A DNA stretch of 17,571 nucleotides from Bacteroidia bacterium. GTDB lineage: Bacteria; Bacteroidota; Bacteroidia; AKYH767-A; OLB10. Positions 14,496 to 17,571 of this stretch are shown here, piece after piece. Positions within the stretch are counted from its first letter, which is position 1. Every line of letters starts with the position of its first letter. Under the pieces are notes generated by a model, which worked only from the letters and a program-made list of their open reading frames with translations, did no database searches and was not told the origin of the DNA. The position numbers and the translations under genes are program-made. Location: assembly GCA_025450095.1 (NCBI GenBank), contig JANWID010000333.1, positions 1-17,571 on the forward strand, read 5' to 3'.

Positions 14496-17400
14496 ATGAG
14501 AAAATATTTATTGCTTTCCCTGCTACTTTTAAATTCCTTATTCGCAAACGCGCAATTGAGTACAAACGGATTGTACTTTGACGGAACAGGGGACCTGGTT
14601 AGAATCCCTGACAATCCAGCCTTTAATTTTGGTACAGGACCTTTTACCGTTGAAGCCTGGGTAAGGGATGACGATCCTTTAAGTGTTGCAAATACAAATT
14701 GCCCTATAATCAGTAACCGCACCGATACAGGTACTGGTGGATATATGCTCACCATCCTGGGTGGAAATTTAACATTTTTTATCGGCGCAGGAGGTGTAGG
14801 GGTTTCTAACATTGATTTTCGTGGTGGCGCCTGCCATCATGTCGCTGTTACAGGACCCGACATAAATGGAAGTTTTTTATGTTATGTTGATGGCATTTAT
14901 TCCGGATCAGGCTTTGGAAGTAACGCGGGTTCCGGCGATGTGTATATTGGAAACTCACCAGATTTTGATGGCCTTCCCTTTTCCTTTCATGGATTGATAA
15001 AAGAAGTCAGGCTTTGGAATACAATACGCACACAAAGCCAGATACAAACTAACATGAACGCCGTTTTGAGCGGAGCGGCCAATCCAAGCCTGGTAGGATA
15101 TTGGCGTGGCAACGATGTTGGTTCACAGACAATAACGGACTATTCAAACCAGCAAAATCATGGCACCCTCGGACTTAGTCCTGGCGCTGAATCCATTGAC
15201 GCAATTCCTTCAACCGGATGTCCTTCGTGCACGTTGCCTACAGGCAGTATTACTGCAGGCGGAGCGCTCACATTTTGTACAGGTAGCAGTGTAACGTTCA
15301 CAGTAACTACAGGTACCGGGCTTACTTATCTCTGGAAAAAAAATGGAGCTACTATTCCAGGGGCAACAGGATCAACATATGCTGCAACAACCTCCGGAAA
15401 TTATTTATGCGTTATTTCTAATTCCTGTGGTAGCATTGCTTCCAATGTTTTAACAGTAACCGTACAAACCGTCCCTGCCATTACCATATCAGCATCGCCT
15501 AATTCCACAGTCATATGTCCCGGGGGATATGTAACTTTACTTGCAAGCGCTACGCCAGGGTCAACATTTCAATGGAAATTAAACGGGACGGCTATTGGTG
15601 GAGCAACTAACGGTTATTATCATGCCACTGTAGCGGGAAATTACACATGCACCGCCACAAATCCATGCGGCAATGCACTTTCAAATACCAAGACCGTTAC
15701 AACTGGAACCCCGCCTCCGGCAACTTTAACTGCTGCAGGACCTACAACATTCTGCAATGGAAAATCTGTTGTCCTTAGCACAAATACCGGAACAAATTAT
15801 GTTTATAGTTGGCGTAGAGACGGTAATACTATTTCTTCAGCACAAACATCTTCTTACACAGCCACACAAACAGGAAATTACCAGGTTGTAGTATCCATCG
15901 CAAGTTCTGGATGCAGCACAACATCATCCGGCATACTGGTTACAGTAACTCCTTCCACCACGCCCGCAAATGTCACCCCTCCCGGACCTATTGTCAATTG
16001 CGGAGTTGGAAACGTGGTTTTAAATGCGAACACCGGCACAGGATTAACTTACAAATGGAAAGACTTTGTCGGCAGTTATATTCCAGGTGCTACATCTTCA
16101 TCTTATACCGTTACAACAAATGGAAGTTTTACGGTGGATATTACCAATTCCAGCGGTTGCGTATCCACTTCAGCAAGTGTCCTGGTTACGCTTGCTTCAC
16201 CCTTTGCGGGTATTGGTGCAAGTGGCAGTACTACATTTTGTTCTGGTGGCGGCGTTTGGCTTAGCACGTCATGGCTGCCAATACCGATGACCTATCAATG
16301 GAAATTAAATGGTACCCCCATAGCAGGAGCTACAAATGTGTCCCATTATGCAACTGTAGGAGGTAGCTACACCGCCGTGGTAACCAATGGTTGCGGTTCT
16401 ACCACTACTTCACCTCTAGTCGTTACCGTTATTAGTGCTGTTCCGGCTACACCCGGTACTATCACTACTACAGGTGGTGCAGCAAAGGTCTGCCCCGGTG
16501 ATGTGAGAACCTATTCTATCGCCACGGTATCTGGAGCAACTTCATATACATGGACACCGTGTGCCGGTTCCACAATCATATCCGGACAAAACACCAATTC
16601 GGTCAACATTCAATACAACAGTAATTTCCCAACAAGTGATTCGTTGCGGGTAGTAGCGAACAATGGTTGCGGCGGCAGCAGCGCTCAACGGAAAATTAAG
16701 ATATCGCGCAATACACCGGGTACTCCTTCTGCCATTACTGGTACTAACTACGGCGTATGCAATCTTTCAAGTATTCCATATTCGGTTACCAATGTCGGCG
16801 GGATGACGTATGGCTGGAGTTTCAGCACCGGCACTGCAAACGTAGCATCAGGCCAGGGGACATCGGCAATCACCGCCAATTACGGCGCCGGATTTATCAG
16901 CGCGTCGATGTCGGTAACTGCTACTAATGGCTGTGGAACGAGTGCAGCCAGGGTAAAGACAATTTATGCCAAACCGGCAACTCCGGCCAGCATCACGGGT
17001 TCTACTGGTGTGTGTTTAAATCAGCAGGATGTTCCTTATTCGATCACACCGCTTTCAAATGTAACCAATTACACCTGGGCAGGACCGACAGGTTCGCATG
17101 TTTCCGATGGCATCACCACTTCCGGAGGAACTACGTTGGTGACTACAGCCACCGCTGTTACGGTAGATTTTGCTACAACCGCGGGATCGGTAAAAGTGCG
17201 GGGTAATAATGCCTGTGCATCAGGTTCCTACAAGACACTTGCAGTTGCCATCGTTTGCCGGGAAGGAAACACTTCACCCGAATTTTCTGAAACACACATT
17301 TTCCCGAATCCGGCAACCACCAATTTTACATTGGAAACGGATGATACAACCCCATTCGATCTCGAAATTTACGATGCTCTTGGCAGACTTGTCTTTTCGG

Positions 17401-17525
17401 AAATTAATTTGAATTCCGGTTATAGTGTAGATGCTAACGGCTGGGCGGATGGGTTGTATTCGGTGGTTGTTCATAATGGAAATATCAAAACCACATTAAG
17501 ACTGGTAATCCAGGCAACGGAATGA
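14496..17525 (+). CDS. Large secreted LamG / Ig-like repeat protein with T9SS sorting domain
   Basis: The 1009-residue surface or released protein begins with a signal peptide (1-20, YLLLSLLLLNSLFANAQ). A concanavalin-like LamG domain spans about 25-229 (GLYFDGTGDLVRIP, FTVEAWVR, IKEVRLWN, GYWRGND at Trp203). Five Ig-like modules of about 80 residues follow, with core tryptophans at 280, 360, 439, 521 and 602 (for example YQWKLNGTPIAGAT). Three PKD-like modules of 84-88 residues have tryptophans at 686, 774 and 861. The last 80 residues, with FPNP at 936-939 and LEIYDALGRLVFS, are a type A T9SS sorting domain. The layout suggests glycan binding or adhesion; no catalytic motif is seen. It is divergent from the propeller sensor kinase, which may control it. 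It looks complete, with a stop 46 nt before the window ends. Confidence 0.93.
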   Translation: MRKYLLLSLLLLNSLFANAQLSTNGLYFDGTGDLVRIPDNPAFNFGTGPFTVEAWVRDDDPLSVANTNCPIISNRTDTGTGGYMLTILGGNLTFFIGAGGVGVSNIDFRGGACHHVAVTGPDINGSFLCYVDGIYSGSGFGSNAGSGDVYIGNSPDFDGLPFSFHGLIKEVRLWNTIRTQSQIQTNMNAVLSGAANPSLVGYWRGNDVGSQTITDYSNQQNHGTLGLSPGAESIDAIPSTGCPSCTLPTGSITAGGALTFCTGSSVTFTVTTGTGLTYLWKKNGATIPGATGSTYAATTSGNYLCVISNSCGSIASNVLTVTVQTVPAITISASPNSTVICPGGYVTLLASATPGSTFQWKLNGTAIGGATNGYYHATVAGNYTCTATNPCGNALSNTKTVTTGTPPPATLTAAGPTTFCNGKSVVLSTNTGTNYVYSWRRDGNTISSAQTSSYTATQTGNYQVVVSIASSGCSTTSSGILVTVTPSTTPANVTPPGPIVNCGVGNVVLNANTGTGLTYKWKDFVGSYIPGATSSSYTVTTNGSFTVDITNSSGCVSTSASVLVTLASPFAGIGASGSTTFCSGGGVWLSTSWLPIPMTYQWKLNGTPIAGATNVSHYATVGGSYTAVVTNGCGSTTTSPLVVTVISAVPATPGTITTTGGAAKVCPGDVRTYSIATVSGATSYTWTPCAGSTIISGQNTNSVNIQYNSNFPTSDSLRVVANNGCGGSSAQRKIKISRNTPGTPSAITGTNYGVCNLSSIPYSVTNVGGMTYGWSFSTGTANVASGQGTSAITANYGAGFISASMSVTATNGCGTSAARVKTIYAKPATPASITGSTGVCLNQQDVPYSITPLSNVTNYTWAGPTGSHVSDGITTSGGTTLVTTATAVTVDFATTAGSVKVRGNNACASGSYKTLAVAIVCREGNTSPEFSETHIFPNPATTNFTLETDDTTPFDLEIYDALGRLVFSEINLNSGYSVDANGWADGLYSVVVHNGNIKTTLRLVIQATE

Positions 17526-17571
17526 TTGCTGGTAAACTGTGATTTAGATTTTCAATACGTATAATACTATG

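Noticed and set aside
14474..14812. Minus-strand 112-codon frame over the start of the LamG gene
   Set aside because: It overlaps a clear signal peptide and LamG motifs on the plus strand and has no motif of its own.

Overview
The window looks like chromosomal DNA from a member of the Bacteroidota, probably of the Chitinophagales/Sphingobacteriales type. Four observations support this. Two secreted proteins end in FPNP-type type IX secretion (T9SS) sorting domains. There is a periplasmic-propeller sensor kinase paired with a LytTR regulator. Start codons mostly lack Shine-Dalgarno sequences. One intergenic region carries a TAnnTTTG-type -7 element. The genus cannot be read from the sequence.

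Layout. Positions 1-389 are non-coding and hold a cluster of short dispersed-type repeats in direct and inverted orientation. A soluble class III adenylate cyclase with two sensor modules follows (390-2303). Next comes a secreted protein built from seven 60-residue repeats, each exactly 180 nt, plus a T9SS tail (2376-3947). Then there are two adjacent exported proteins of unknown role (4030-5466), the second with a papain-like Cys/His arrangement, a small two-helix membrane protein (5478-5741) and a DUF2200 protein (5760-6110). The next block is a family 2 glycosyltransferase broken by one in-frame TGA (6182-7222). It overlaps by ATGA with a radical SAM protein (7219-8322), which is followed by a four-helix membrane protein (8361-8762). 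An OsmC-family protein and a dipeptide epimerase form a tight pair (8819-10394).

On the minus strand, a LytTR response regulator (10400-11149) and a 998-residue propeller sensor histidine kinase (11146-14142) form a translationally coupled pair. A 353-nt divergent intergenic region separates them from a 1009-residue secreted LamG/Ig-like/T9SS protein (14496-17525). That intergenic region holds an imperfect 14-nt direct repeat at 20-nt spacing that resembles a LytTR operator. It also holds a perfect 14-bp palindrome just upstream of a TATATTTG box.

How the genes may work together. The most coherent unit is the kinase/regulator pair and the divergent secreted lectin-like protein. The inferred model is an autoregulated signalling system that also controls a cell-surface adhesin or glycan-binding protein. 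The glycosyltransferase/radical SAM block looks like a surface-glycan or small-molecule tailoring operon whose first gene is inactivated in this copy. I found no tRNA, rRNA, CRISPR array, transposase, integrase or convincing intrinsic terminator.
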